Shown in pieces: positions 46,745-58,668 of a stretch of DNA of 62,500 nt (its first letter is position 1; every line of letters starts with the position of its first letter). The stretch is from assembly GCA_009760855.2 (NCBI GenBank), contig WPIO01000068.1, positions 562,501 through 625,000 on the forward strand, in the 5' to 3' direction. This stretch comes from Cristatella mucedo. Its lineage: Eukaryota; Bryozoa; Phylactolaemata; Cristatellidae. A program made the translations under genes and the position numbers. The notes under the pieces were generated by a model. The model was given only the letters and a program-made list of their open reading frames with translations. It did no database searches and was not told where the DNA came from.

Positions 46745-48210
46745 TCTGGCAAATCTGATCAACTGCAGTTCTGGCAGACGAGCACTGGCGTGGTTTAAAT
46801 CGTACTTGTCTGATCGTGTTCAGTCCGTGTTGGTTGGGGGTCAGGAATCATTCAACATATAAGTCACCCGTGGAATCAATCAAGGGTCCGTCCTCGGGCC
46901 GGCGCTGTTCTCCATGGATAATCAATCTCTTGAAAAGTAACCGAGGCCCATGGAATGAGATATCACTTTTATGCTGACGATACTCAGCTGTATTTGTCCT
47001 TCAAACGGCCGGAATCTTCTAAAGCAAAGGATAAACTGATCGCTTGACTTGCCGATATTCGATCTTGGGTGTCGTACAATTTCTTGAAACTAAATGGCGA
47101 TACAAGCGAACGGCTGCTCATAGGAAGCCCTAAGCATGCGGCTGGATTAAAAGGTTTAGCTCTTCTAATAGGTTATGCTGATGTGCAACCCGTCACCACG
47201 TGCTAGAAATTTAGGCACCGTTTTCGACAGCTGCCTATATTTTAAAAGCTTCATCCAGAAGAATGCTTGCAATAATGATATATGGATAATAATAATAAAT
47301 TTGATTTAGCACAATCAGAGGACTCAATCTCTTTCTAGGCGCTTTAAATTTGCTGCAAAGGAAGCACGATCAAATATTTAGCGGTAGAATGTTCGATAAA
47401 CAACAAGAATAACATGGTTAGGGGTGATATGCAACACAGGGTCAGCTCACAATCTACAGCTAGCCACCACGCCCTATCCCTATCTAAAATAAGGAGTTGT
47501 CTTCTATGGTGGCTAGCACAAAATTAACTAGCAACTTAGTTCCGTCTCGGCTTAATTACTGTAGTTCCCTTTTGGCTTGGCTACGAAAAAGCAACTAGGT
47601 CACTGCAAATGGCTATGAATATTTGAGCAAGGCTAGTTTCTTAATCTCAAAGGATCGACCACATTCCTGCTTTGCTAAAAGAGCTAATCTAGCTGCTGGT
47701 TGACTAGCCGATACAAAGGAAAGTTTCTTACGTTGACCCACAAGGCCCGCCACGGCTTGGCTCCTTCGTACCTAGCTGAACTGCTGCATCAGTTTCAGCC
47801 TGTTCGCACCCTCAGGTCCTGTGTGGATAATAAATTAGCTGTTCCATTCCTCCGCTTAAAGACCGTTGGCACCAGAAGCTTCAGCTCTGCAGGTTCTAGA
47901 ATGTGGAACTCGCTTCCACAATTCTTACGCATCGACCACTACTCTTCTACTGCCGACAATGCCTACTCAATCTTTCCTGCGATCCTGAGCTGCTAATTCC
48001 ATTGTAATTCCTACCTCAACTGCTCTCCTGACCCTGCTATGCTTGCCACTTTCTCTTTTTGCGTGAGAGGAAGTCTATTGGCTACTGAATGCGAATGGAA
48101 AACCGCTTAGGCAGTGAGTGAGCTATACAAAACTCTCCAACGTAACAGCCGCATAGTTCAAGTGGCTTTGTGGAGTTACAGACGGAGGTACATTAAGTTA
48201 CTATTGATTT
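46745..48210 (+). mobile_element. LINE-B copy with intact motif C
   Basis: RT motif B (QGSVLGPALFS, about 46885) and motif C (YADDTQLYLSF, about 46973), a nested LINE-A tail, then a 98-codon open C-terminus (47700-47996: LTHKARHGLAPSYLAELLHQ, FSSAGSRMWNSLP) and the 3' UTR. Stops elsewhere. Lies head-to-head with the antisense copy to its left. Confidence 0.88.
47278..47460 (-). mobile_element. LINE-A 3' tail nested in LINE-B
   Basis: (AAT)n, GCACAATCAGAGGACTCAAT, CTAGGCGCTTTAAATTTGC, then AACATGGTTAGGGGTGATA. LINE-B sequence resumes afterwards. Confidence 0.85.
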
Positions 48211-49394
48211 CTACTAATACGCTGCAGTTTTTAGAGTAACACGTTTACGGCTTTCAGACAGGTTCTATTACATTGTGTCAGGTAAATTACAAAAGTCAGC
48301 AAGTGACTTACGTAGAAAATGCGATTAAGATAAGTATTAAGATCTCTTATGCATTCTTCAACTAAATAATTTCTAACCTCCGCGAGACAAGTAATATATT
48401 ATAATACAGACTTACTTGAAATTCGTAGCAATCGTTGCGTCATAAGAAGTGGCATTGCAGCGGCTGGGGGTCTCGAACGCCATTTTCGGGTCTGAAGCCG
48501 TGTATTCCCGTGCCTGAACCGAGAGGCGTGGATAGCTCCGCGGCCCCGACAGGGCATGGCTCCTCCGGCTAAGGTACACTTTTTTGTTAAAATATTTAAA
48601 ATATAAATTATTATTACTTAAAAGTGATACTTTTAATTGTTGCTTCTTAAGAGTTAAGCAAAGTGTCCTGTATCTTTTGAAAATTTATTCTATATTAATG
48701 TAGATGTCGTTGGATATGGTGAATATTCTTGGTTGTACTTCTGAAAATTCAGCCGAACACTGACCTTGACTTTCTGCGGATGTCAGAAGGTCAGCATAAA
48801 AGCCGTTTACCCATGAGAGAGTTATTGGTGGCAAATTAATACTGTGATCGTTCCATCAGTTCGAGTTTTGTAAATAATTATTTAAATTAGGGAGAAAAAT
48901 GCCTTGCTGTGGGGGAGATAATACCTAATCCTTTGCATCTTAAGTAAATATTAGCTGATTAGCCAGCCGCGTTTGTATGGTGGCAGAGGACCTTTAGGGA
49001 CATCTGAGGTGGCAGATGACCTTGTAATCTAGTAATAAGACAGCTAAACGTTTTTAAGGTTACATTTCATGAGCAATACATTTGGGTGTGAATGTTTTGT
49101 AATGGGTTTCCGATCTGATTATCTTCTATTTAGCAAAAAATCAGCATGCAAAGAGCAATATTGCAAGATCTCGCCAAATTTAGCAAGAGAAACAAATTGT
49201 AATATTTATGAAGTTCAGCACAGGCAATATTTATCTTAATATGTTTTGTCGCTTTAAGAAACGGGCATACAAATTCCTGGCTGCAAAAAAATACAATGAA
49301 TGAACCTTACCGAATAATTGTATTGTATATGCACATCCATTCCACAAGAAAAGACATATATTTTCGTTAACTTTTACCAAGTCACCGAAGAGCT

Positions 49395-50075
49395 AAAATA
49401 TTAATAATAATAATAATAATAATGTACTTGATAAAGGGTGCTCAGAGAACTTAATCTCTTTCTAGGCGCTTTACATTTGCTGCAAAGGGAAATGCAATTG
49501 AATGGTAAGTAAAATCATGCTTAAAAACAAATAAGATGAATAACATGGTTAGGGGTGACATGCACAGGGTTGGCATGCAAATGTGGTTAGTGGCAGCATG
49601 CACAGTGTCAGCACGCATAAGCACGTAAAGGACAAATCACAGGGACCCACTAAATGCTGTCCTAAATAGGTTTTTTAAGTTACTTTTAAATGTGGTCAGG
49701 TCAGGGGATGTTCTGACGCAGGTCGGGAGGGAGTTCCAGACTTTGGGATTTCAGGTTGGTCTCTGAGGCACACAACTAAACGAGCTGAGTCAGAAGAGCA
49801 GGTGGTTTGCTGCAAAGCCTGGAAAAGACAAAAAAGGACTTGGAGTAGGCATTCTGAAGCCAGCAGATGAAGGGACCTAGTAGGGAGAGATGAAGTTGAT
49901 AGAAGCTTGATGGGGAGCCAGAGCCACGATCGGTGAGAGGTGGCATAACTTGATAGTTAATACATTCACGACGGACAAGCCCGGCTGCAGACTTTGCACC
50001 AACTACGGGGCCGTGGACCAGCTTGACTATGGTATCTTTATCATATAAGCAGGAACAAATTTTCGCAACGGCATG
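49395..50075 (-). mobile_element. LINE-A 3' half, antisense
   Basis: (AAT)n at 49402-49424, both hairpin arms (GGTGCTCAGAGAACTTAATC and CTAGGCGCTTTACATTTGC), the complete 3' UTR, then worn RT C-terminal sequence. Confidence 0.88.
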
Positions 50076-50644
50076 ATCTGAAAGTGAGCAGATACAACTT
50101 TGGAGCTGATGCTGTCATCACACCTCGTGAGGACTGAGCACTGTCCAGCCGGATGGGATGGGAGGCGCTCGAGCGACACGCTCCACTCTAGTGCTGACAC
50201 TCCATATCAGCGGCGATGGCTGTTCCTTGAGGCGATTATCAGGCTCATCGCAACGTCAACACCTGGGCAGCTCGAGGCAATCTCGAGAGATGCTCAGCCG
50301 TGCAACAAGTCCCGACTGAAGGCCGCCATCATGGCTCAAGCCACCTCACGTTCGAGAGACCAGCTGCTTCGAAGTCGATCATTCAATGCGATCAATCCGA
50401 GGTGCGCGAAAAGAACTTTTTTCCTGGAACCTGCGTCATTTCACTCAGCTTGAAATTGGCTCATTTTTCCCTTGGAAAATTTGAATAATTTGTGACTGAA
50501 ATAAAACTACTGAGTTAATAAAGCGTAATTGAATTATAGTAAAAGCTGTAACGGAGGTGTGACTTAAAATCATTTTCGAGTGAGAAATTAGATATGCATG
50601 GGCTTGAGTTTATTCTTCCGACGTAGATGTTTATGCAGGCATTA

Positions 50645-50815
50645 CTAATCTCGTGCTGGTTTAGCCCAGTGGTCGCCTCAATCGAGGTCAAGGTGAATGT
50701 ATTTGATGACCGAGGTCGTGGGCTCAAGCCCCATAGTATTACTGGTGCACTTAAATAGAGATAAAGTTATTCTAGGGTGGTATACGAATAAATTATCATT
50801 ATTACTATGATTATT
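50645..50815 (+). mobile_element. SINE-1 copy with internal insertion
   Basis: GCTGGTTTAGCCCAGTGGTC, box B GTGGGCTCAAGCCCC, then AAATAGAGATAAAG and CTAGGGTGGTATACGAA. About 30 extra bases lie between the A- and B-box regions. Confidence 0.65.
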
Positions 50816-51689
50816 GTTATTTCACGTGAATGAAATCAATTTTATGCATTATCATCGAAGAATATTTTAAACCAATGTGATTGAATTTCTTACGCCAGTG
50901 GATAATAATAAAGGTTTCCTCGTTATTTAGATTATGTGGGTATTTATTCACGATTTTTATAAAAGCAAATTGATCACACTTATTACTGCAAAAGCCACGC
51001 AGTTATTCTATTTTATAGCAATTTTTCATCAAATTATGTCGTTTTCTAATACATTCCAAATTATGAACCAAACGGCTGCCAAAATAACTATCAAACTTGT
51101 CGCTGCTCTTGAATTCTGTCGCCTGTGTTTTCAAAGTATTTTCTTTAGCGCGCGCAAACATGAAACCTATGAGACGTATGATTTAAATAATGCTAAAATG
51201 ACTAACTTTCAGCTACGTGTCCATTTCATGAAGTCATACACATTTTAAAAGCTAAGGCTAAAAGTAAAAGAATATTCCACGGAGAAAAGATTAGGCTCTG
51301 GCAAGCAAGAGGAAATTCATTGCAGATTGTGTCAAAAAGCCTTCAGGTGTACATCAATTTGACGTTTGTTTACCAAAATGAAGTGGAGCCGCCATATCAA
51401 GGCTTAGAAACAGATTTTACGTGGATGCACGTACGTGGCCCCTGCATCAGCTGATTTGCAGCAGAATCTTCCTGGCAATTAGGCGAAAATGCCTTATAGA
51501 AAGCACAAGTTTTTCGATCGTTCTCGAAATGCATTTTTTATTTGACTGTGCGTTGTTCCTACGTTACATTGCGAGCATAATAAATGCTACAGTTATTACT
51601 AGAAAGTGCGCTTCCCTATACATTTATACCATCGGCATATATACGATCAGCAAGCCCTTCATTAAATACTTAAAAAAATATGGACGGTC

Positions 51690-51880
51690 ACTACTACATT
51701 TGCATGCTGACCCTGTGCATGTTACCCCTAACCATATTATTCATTTCGTTTGTTTTTCAAGCATGATTTTACTTACCATTCCATTGCATTTCACTTTATA
51801 GCAAATGTAAAGTGCCTAGAGAGAGATTAAGTTCTCTGAGGGCGCTTTATCAAGTGAATTATTATTATTATTATTACATA
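51690..51880 (+). mobile_element. LINE-A 3' tail
   Basis: TTTGCATGCTGACCCTGTGC, TGATTTTACTTACCATTCC, hairpin and (ATT)n. Near consensus. Confidence 0.9.
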
Positions 51881-52000
51881 ACTGCTCTAATCATGTTTTA
51901 AGTTAATAAATCATTACAAATCAATCTTGTGTCTGAAATCAATCTGAGTGGTGATATGAATCGGTAGCCTGAAAAAATAATCACCTTCAATGAGTAATAA

Positions 52001-52137
52001 GGGTTGTTGAGTACATGTATCTTAAATGAAATGTGAAGCATTCGCAGAGCAATGAAGTCTAAGTGATTAGGGTTGTTGAGTACATGTACGTTAAGTGAAA
52101 TGTGGCACATTCTCTGAGCAATGGAGTCTAATCGCTA
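52001..52137. repeat. Two tandem units of about 69 bp
   Basis: Units start at 52001 and 52070 with GGGTTGTTGAGTACATGTA; roughly one base in seven differs between them. Confidence 0.9.
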
Positions 52138-53434
52138 AAGAAAGCATTTAGTGATTTGTGTTTGTTTACAAAAGTCTCACTGCAAGAGCACACGTAAGAT
52201 CCGGTTTGTTATTAATAAGTTAATCAGCTAAATTTGATAGTTTTTAGGTGATCGGACTATTTTCATTTCGAAGAATTCCACATTAGGCTATTTCGAACAG
52301 AGCGTTGTGATTAACACGGTAGCATTTACCATAATTTTGCGATGTCGTGTGCATTTTACAGGTTGAGAGTTATATTAAAACTGTTGGACTAAATATTGAA
52401 GCTTTTTTTCGGGACCTATGATTATCCACGTGAATTGGCTTTCGATCAAGTTTCTAAGAGTTATCGAAAGCAACCGTTTCATTAATATGGCAGCCTATGG
52501 GCCTTACATTGAAGTGCTGGATGCAGCTATTTCGCATTCACTAATCCTGCAGGAGCGTCTTTTAAACTAAGATAGATTTACCGGAATTTATAGTGGATTG
52601 ATAAAATAGTCATTACTGAATGAGCGGTGAGTTCATCAACCAAAAATATGTTGGTTGCACACACGACGTCAGTATATCATATTTAATGCAGCTAAGTGGC
52701 CCATTAACAACTATCTCTTGCGAAACTGCTCACAATCAGGCATACACGATACAAATCCATGTCTTTGCTGAAAGAGACCAAAGTCATGAAGATAAAGTGA
52801 CAAGAATCCACTGATTTAGCTCATTGATCTTGCAGTCATACCTTTTTAATTTTTTCTTCGTACTCCTTTACCAGTTGACTTTGGAGCTCGGTGAGTGTAA
52901 TGCTAAAATTAAGGAATAATTACTATAGGCAGTGAAAGAAATTACACGAAGTAGTTTGTCAAAATTTCAAGGTAAGCTCCCATTGAACTCTTTTCAGAGC
53001 TGATATTAGATTTGAGGAAGGATTGTGGCACTACACGCGTTATTACTATCGTGCTAAAAAGGGAAGTTCATTTGAAGCTAAGGCACTTGATAAAGTGCAG
53101 AGAGCCCTTCACCTACTGGCTGAAACTGAAAATCGTTTTCGTTATCCTGCGACGTGGTATTAAGTTATTTGAACATCTTACGACATTTTGGTGTGAGTGA
53201 GGAATTTCAGAGATGTACTATCAAAATAAAACTACACTTGAGGCGGCCATTTGCGAGTTCCTGGTTCCTGGAAGCTCTCTGATAAAAGAGCAGGCATAGG
53301 TGCCGGAGGCTTACCGCTGGGGTAGCCTGGTGAGTTTACTTATGCTCAAACCTGGTGCGACCGTTGTCAGCAATCAGTTCGTCTTCCATTTACGACATTA
53401 AGTGCAGAGACGCAGATCATTTGCATTAAGTGCA

Positions 53435-53541
53435 GATAAATTGCATTTCCCTTTGCAGCAAATGTAAAGCGCCTAGAGAGAGATTGAGTTCTCCGAGGGT
53501 GCTTTATCAATTGCATTATTATTATTATTACTATTATTATA
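53435..53541 (+). mobile_element. LINE-A 3' tail
   Basis: Hairpin arms AAAGCGCCTAGAGAGAG and GAGGGTGCTTTATC, then (ATT)n. Confidence 0.9.
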
Positions 53542-53599
53542 GAGACATCAGCAGAAGCCTTCTAGAGCCAGCTGGGCGAGCCGTCTCTCTGCTTTTCAA

Positions 53600-54482
53600 A
53601 TCATGATGAATGATCTCACGATGAATCTGCACGAAATCTAGATGTCATGCTCCAAAGTGACCTTTCATTAAATGACCACATCAGCTCCACTATCAAGTCT
53701 GCCTACTTTCAGTTACAAAACCCGGCTACAATTCAGGCTTGTTTAGAAAGGAATATCATATCTAATTTGGTCCATGCATTTGCGTCATCCATTCTGGACA
53801 TCTGTAACTCACTGCTTGCTGGTCTACCGGCCTGCGAAATCAGAAACTTACAGCTGGTGTAAAACTCCACAGCTAGGTTTGCCTGTTGTTAGAGTCACAA
53901 TTGCCACGTCTCACGTTTCTCGCCGACCGGGACTTGCCCGTAGGTAAGCGAATCATCGACTTCAACGTTTTGCCGCTCATTTCTAGGTCCTTTCGTTCTT
54001 TGGTTTTTAGCCTACCTCTCAGATCAACTCCTCGACCAAGCTGACCGTCGTACCTTTCGCTTTTTCAGAATTTAACTGATTAACTATACCTCATGCAAAA
54101 CTCAAATCCTTTGGAGACCATGCCTTTAGTTTGTCGTCCATATGCTCCCAAAGCCTAAAACTCACTCCAGACTTGAGCCATGGCATATTTTGACGACCTC
54201 ATTAATCAAATTAAAAACTCATCTCTTTATCTCACGATTTCGTGGGTCCCTGTGATTCGTCTTTTAAGTGCTATGCCATTGTGAATAGTGCCACGAAACA
54301 TGCTTCAATGCTGACCCTGTGCATTTGACTCCAAGCAGTACTGTTATTGCAGTCTATTAAGCATGCTACAACCAACCATTTGATCATGCTTTGTGTGCAG
54401 CACGCGTAAAGTGCCAAAAAGAGATTGAGTTCTTGTAGCGAGCCATATAGCAAATGCATTATTACTTTCATTCTCATTATTT
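53600..54482 (+). mobile_element. LINE-A copy, 5'-truncated
   Basis: LQSDLSLNDHISSTIKSAYF (53649), LVHAFASSILDICNSLLAGL (about 53770), LQLV, worn C-terminus, 3' UTR and a degenerate hairpin ending at about 54480. It begins about 60 bases past the (ATT)n tail of the preceding element. Confidence 0.87.
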
Positions 54483-55264
54483 AACACCAACTCGGACCGC
54501 AGTGACCGCCACAGAGGCATTGATGAACTAATTTTTGAGTTTTTGCTCAACGAGTCATTGCATAGATATTTGGTTCATGCATTTTTGAAAACAAGTCTGC
54601 TCGAATAGTCCAAACAGTTTCAATTTGAAGCTAAAGCTTCACGCATTTCTCTGTTGATGCCATTTGTAGTGCTAGTTGGAGCATTTTGCACTGTGAGATT
54701 ACAAGTAGATACTGTGTGGGGGTCAGGTATGAAGACGTTGCTGGTCATACTCTAACTGACGGCAATACTTACGAATGAGCAGACACAGATCTACTGCACT
54801 ATGTTTATTTAAAATATCAATACTAAATTGTTCTTGTCTGTAATGTCAGGGAAACGCAGGGAAGCCACCAAATTGCTTCAGCATCCATATCTAGAAGAGT
54901 GAAACTGCATTCAGCTATTAGTTAAAATTTACTTTGGGACTGCACTATCATAGAACCACTCCTCGAGGATGTCTATCTTCATGGACAGGATCTGCTAAGT
55001 AAGGGCCGTACAGAAAATACATGGTTTCTGACTACAGAATATGCAACCGGTGCACTTTTCAACCAGTTCGTAGGTAATGCAGAATGAAAATTTTGTTCGG
55101 TGAATTCACCAAAGATTGAATCGAGCACCGAATGATGCTAGGTAGGTAAGGCCATGCCTTGCTGAGAGTGGATGTATGAATCTCTATGGCTTCGTTTATA
55201 GAGCAAGGGACAGGAAACGTGAGATTGCGAGGCTATCGTCTCCTGATTCCAGCATGAGTGGTGA

Positions 55265-55440
55265 GCCGTGGTTGGGCACTAGGTAAGGTGGTTGCATTTC
55301 ACGACCTTGGCCCCAAGGTTGTGGGTTCGAATCCTGAGGTGTGTGATTCTGTATGGCCACTGAAAGTGGTTGTTATAACCGCAAAGGCTCTTCTGTCACT
55401 ATGAAAAAGAGGCTGCTAAATCAGCTAATATGAGTGTGCT
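55265..55440 (+). mobile_element. SINE-2 copy, sense
   Basis: CTAGGTAAGGTGGTTGCATT (A-box side), GTGGGTTCGAATCCTGAGG (a good box B), then AAAGGCTCTTCTGTCACTA and GCTAAATCAGCTAAT. The best box B of the family in this window. Confidence 0.85.
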
Positions 55441-55996
55441 CAGTTCAAGAGAATTAGATTTCTTCATATTATAAAAATATGAGCTGGAAGATGAGAAAAG
55501 TTCATTTGGGTGACCACTAGTGCTGTCAAGAATTAAACCACACAACTCTAGAAATAGACTGGATCAGTAAAAGTAATGTGCTCGACTGTAAAGCAAAGTT
55601 TTAAGAGTACCCCAGAGTATCAGTTAGAGATGACTTATTGTATATAAACTTGGTATCTCGGTGAAGATTTTGCCAAAAGGAAAAATAATTTTGAATGCAT
55701 CTGTTTGTGTCAGAGAACCACTGGGAATTCAAAGGACTTACTTTGTGTGATATTAAGGCCTTTATTCTTTCCTTGATAATTACTCAAGTTACAGTGAGAG
55801 AAACAGAAAAGCAGCCGTTTTGAAAATAAAACCTATTTCTAGTTTGGGATACATAAACTCGCCAATGGTACTTTGGTGCAAATATTTCTTAAAAAGTCTT
55901 TATTTTATTTTAGTACAGTTCTTTTCGCCTGGCATCAGGGCAGTTGTTCTTAGTGGCTAACCACAGTGATCTAATATTTGACGTGTCATACCTTAC

Positions 55997-56099
55997 CTAT
56001 ACTCTGAGCAATGTCGAATCTGGTCGGATGCCTCAAATTGACCACCCAGAGTGGAACTTGAGGGGAGCTGACATGACGGGCTACAAGAGGCTTCATTAT
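55997..56099 (-). CDS. UBR1/2: UBR exon between RING region and 36.8-kb cluster
   Basis: Acceptor TTTTAAATTTTAG, donor ATAG|GTAAGG. In phase 0 it encodes MKPLVARHVSSPQVPLWVVN, then RFDIAQSI, ending in phase 1, which fits the exon at 36820 and gives an SI-x-x-M-x5-TY match to the family. A plus-strand frame over the same bases is also open, but it has no matching splice context or family match. Confidence 0.68.
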
Positions 56100-56939
56100 C
56101 TAAAATTTAAAAGAGCGAACAAACAATAAAGTAAAGGCGATGTAATGACATTAATATTACACGGGTTAATATTGCAAATCTCTCCGAGTTCGTACTATGA
56201 GCTTGGTCACCAACTTTGAGTTATGGAGCACTAATGAAATGGCCAGAGTAATCTAACTCTTAAGATGGTAACTATATTTATTCATGAATTTTACACCTTG
56301 ACCAAAATACAAAGAGTGAACCTAACCGCTGATTATCCGAGTTAGCAGCGATCTTTCAGTCACATCACTTCACGTTAGGCACCATAGACATGCTCATGCT
56401 GCTCAGGAGGATTAGCCTCGCCGGGCCGCGAATGGAGCAGTGGCATCGGTTTCGCTGGAGGAGAAGGCAGTTATGCTGTTATTCTTATAACGTAAATAAT
56501 GCTGCCTCCATAAATAGTTGTCTGCCTGAATCGCATTCCAAGTGGCAGGCAGACTAGACTGAGGTAAAGTTCTGAGACATTGCATCTATATCACGGTCAA
56601 TAGAGGTCTGCAAGATGCTAAGCTCTGTGAACACTGAGTTTTGTAAACGATGTTCACTACCGGACCGACAGACTGAGCTCCAAGGTTTACTGCCTTTGAG
56701 AGGCTAGTGATGAACGACTAGCTCTTAATTTTCTTCGGCAGTTGGCCTCTGAACGCTGATACTATTCTCTGAACGCTGTTACTATAAACTTCTGAACGCT
56801 GATACTATAGCTAGGATCCGACGGCCCCTTCGTGCATGGCCGTGCTGCAGGACACCTGCTGGTGCTGGTTGGACGCCCTCTCACCCCCATTTACAGGTAG
56901 GCCCCGATGATCTGTGCCACCCCGGGCTTCAATCCTGGC
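56100..56939. other. Unassigned intronic stretch
   Basis: Contains TCTGAACGCTG(A/T)TACTAT repeated near 56750-56810 and a short GC-rich piece at 56820-56940. No gene recognised. Confidence 0.4.
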
Positions 56940-57078
56940 TTCGCCTCTGATATATATTAATAATTTATACAGCGCCCCACTAGAACTTAATATCTATTCA
57001 TGGGCATCACGCATGCCTCGAGGCTCGAGCCCACGACCTCATCCAGAACTTGGTCGGGCGAGCACCCTAACCACTGGA
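56940..57078 (-). mobile_element. SINE-1 copy nested at a LINE-A copy, antisense
   Basis: TATACAGCGCCCCACTAGAA (tail), GAGGCTCGAGCCCACGAC (box B side), CACCCTAACCACTGGATCAA (A-box side). It ends where LINE-A motif A sequence begins. Confidence 0.85.
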
Positions 57079-57540
57079 TCAAACCAGTTCGACAAGATCA
57101 AATGCTGCCGAAAGATTGAGCAAAACAAACAAAGATACCCTACCGAAGTCTACATTCCTGAGTAAGTCATAATACACCGGAGGAAACGCTGAATCTGTGA
57201 AGTGATTAGCTATAAAAGCAGACTGTAATTTACTAACCACGTTTGAACTTTTGATGTTTGAGTTCAGCTGGTCTACCACGACGCGTTTCCGCGTCTTCGA
57301 TAGGAAAGTATACGAGAGACTGGGCGGAAGTTGCTCAAGTCCTCTTGGTCTAGCGTTGCTTTCTTGAGCAGTGGCCTGACTAAAGCCTACTTGAAATGTG
57401 CCGAGGCATGACATGGGGCAAATGGCATATGCATGATGTTTGTTATGAACGCTGGCGGTAGAACATCTATGCCTATTAGAAGCAGGGCAGTAGGAATGGG
57501 GTCTATAGGACTGGTTGTCTTCTTTAAATTTCAGCCTAGT
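57079..57540 (-). mobile_element. LINE-A fragment, RT N-terminal part
   Basis: An open stretch on the minus strand encodes FLSKTRKRVVVDQLNSNIKS, KLQSAFIANHFTDSA, YYDLLRNVDFGRVSLFVLLN and LSAAFDLV (RT start through motif A). The EN-RT linker lies near 57540. Both ends are cut by other elements. Confidence 0.87.
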
Positions 57541-57554
57541 TATTACATTAGGCG

Positions 57555-58000
57555 TTAAAACACTGCCATGGTTTGGCTTCTTAAAACCTAGCAGAAATAC
57601 CAATGCCAGTTTCAGCCACCTCTCACCCCATGCCCTTAGGTTCTCTATGGGTCACACATTTTCTGCTGCATTCCTCCACTTAAAGAGGTTGACGACAAAA
57701 GAAGATATGACACGGCAGGTCCTAGAATAGGGAACCAACTTCCACAAATTTTAGAGAATGGCATATACCCTCGTGATAGTGGCTGAGGAGAATCCTTTCT
57801 AGCCCTCCCGAGTCGCTAATTCCGTGATGTTTACTAACTCAGCAACCCTCCTGACTTGACTTAGCCTCTCATTTTCTCTTTAATGCCTTGAATGAAGTCA
57901 GTTGACTTTTGAACGCCTATCGAAAACTGATAAGCCTTTGAATGGCTTATAGAAAACTCTTCATTGCACTAACTTTGTCTTTGTATCTTTTCAGAGTTAC
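57555..58000 (+). mobile_element. LINE-B 3' fragment
   Basis: C-terminal codons and 3' UTR in LINE-B order (CCAGTTTCAGCC, TTCCTCCACTTAAAGAGG, GGGAACCAACTTCCAC, GAGTTACATATTG). Its 3' end touches the candidate UBR exon at 58017. Confidence 0.75.
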
Positions 58001-58016
58001 ATATTGAAATCCATAC

Positions 58017-58116
58017 GTTTGCTAGCAATAGCAGGCTCTCGTGGAAGTGCTGCATCGCTTATATTATAATTGGCAGCACTGCTGGTTGAACGAAACTCTG
58101 GTGGTATGAAGGCCAC
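58017..58116 (-). CDS. UBR1/2: Candidate UBR linker exon, boundaries unresolved
   Basis: Minus-strand open frame encoding VAFIPPEFRSTSSAANYNIS and DAALPREPAIASKR, with donor AAAC|GTATGG. It lies in the right place, between the exons at 58433 and 56099. Acceptor CAACCAGCAG (exon start 58078) would fit the incoming phase, but no donor gives the phase 0 wanted by the exon at 56099. A (C)10 run lies just upstream at about 58170. Confidence 0.4.
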
Positions 58117-58432
58117 CTTACAATCAGTTGGTTGGTAAGTACCAAGCCAATGCCAATCTCAGTCAAACACCCCCCCCCCCGAGACGCTGTAATAATCTAG
58201 GTAAAACCTTCATAATATTAAATATGTGACCGTTAGTTGCTGTGAAAAATCATTGAGTTTTCAGGAGGTCTGCTCCTAAATCAGAAGTAACGTGCTTAAA
58301 TGCTTAGCCAGCCATTTTACTAATTCGGTTTTTCTGTTGGTCCCATTAGCACAATTTCAAGAGACCTGAGGTAGCATTTGAGGTATTGCTACCATTATTT
58401 TTCTGTACACTGCATGCCTAGGTCGCAGTTAC

Positions 58433-58585
58433 CCAAACTTGTGAGCCTCAAGATCACATCGTAAAATAAAAGCGCGGCAAAAACTATCTGGCTCACTGAT
58501 TTCTTCTGGTGTCATGCCGTTGACAGCTTTCAACATGTATTTCCACCAATCTGAGAAACTCAGCATTGACATTTGGCTTGGATTC
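58433..58585 (-). CDS. UBR1/2: UBR exon following the RING finger
   Basis: Acceptor TTTCATTGCAG, donor TTTGG|GTAACT. Encodes NPSQMSMLSFSDWWKYMLKA, then VNGMTPEEISEPDSFCRAFI and LRCDLEAHKFG. The W-containing helix takes the place of the segment after the family's RING ('L..LA.WI..V......'). Phase 2 in matches the exon at 58669. Confidence 0.82.
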
Positions 58586-58668
58586 CTGCAATGAAATAGC
58601 AAAATATACTGGCATACTTTGAAAAATGAGAAAAAGCACTGGTTCATTGAGAGTGTTCATCCTCTTAC

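Larger units (their letters stand above)
36821..55996 (-). other. 19-kb UBR intron, mostly retroelements
   Basis: Largest intron visible. Contains at least ten LINE or SINE insertions and a MITE. No gene or classifiable repeat seen in 37060-38310, 42830-44535, 48215-49390, 50080-50640, 50820-51685, 51885-53430, 54485-55260 or 55445-55990. Confidence 0.6.

Noticed and set aside
50100-50453. 117-codon plus-strand frame in GC-richer DNA
   Set aside because: No recognised domain and no splice or family support. Probably part of an unclassified decayed element.
55944-56129. Plus-strand open frame (GADMTGYKRLHYLKFKRANK) that looks protein-like
   Set aside because: The minus strand of the same bases has both an acceptor and a GTAAGG donor, fits UBR exon phase, and gives a family-like sequence. 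The plus frame has no matching splice signals or recognised family.
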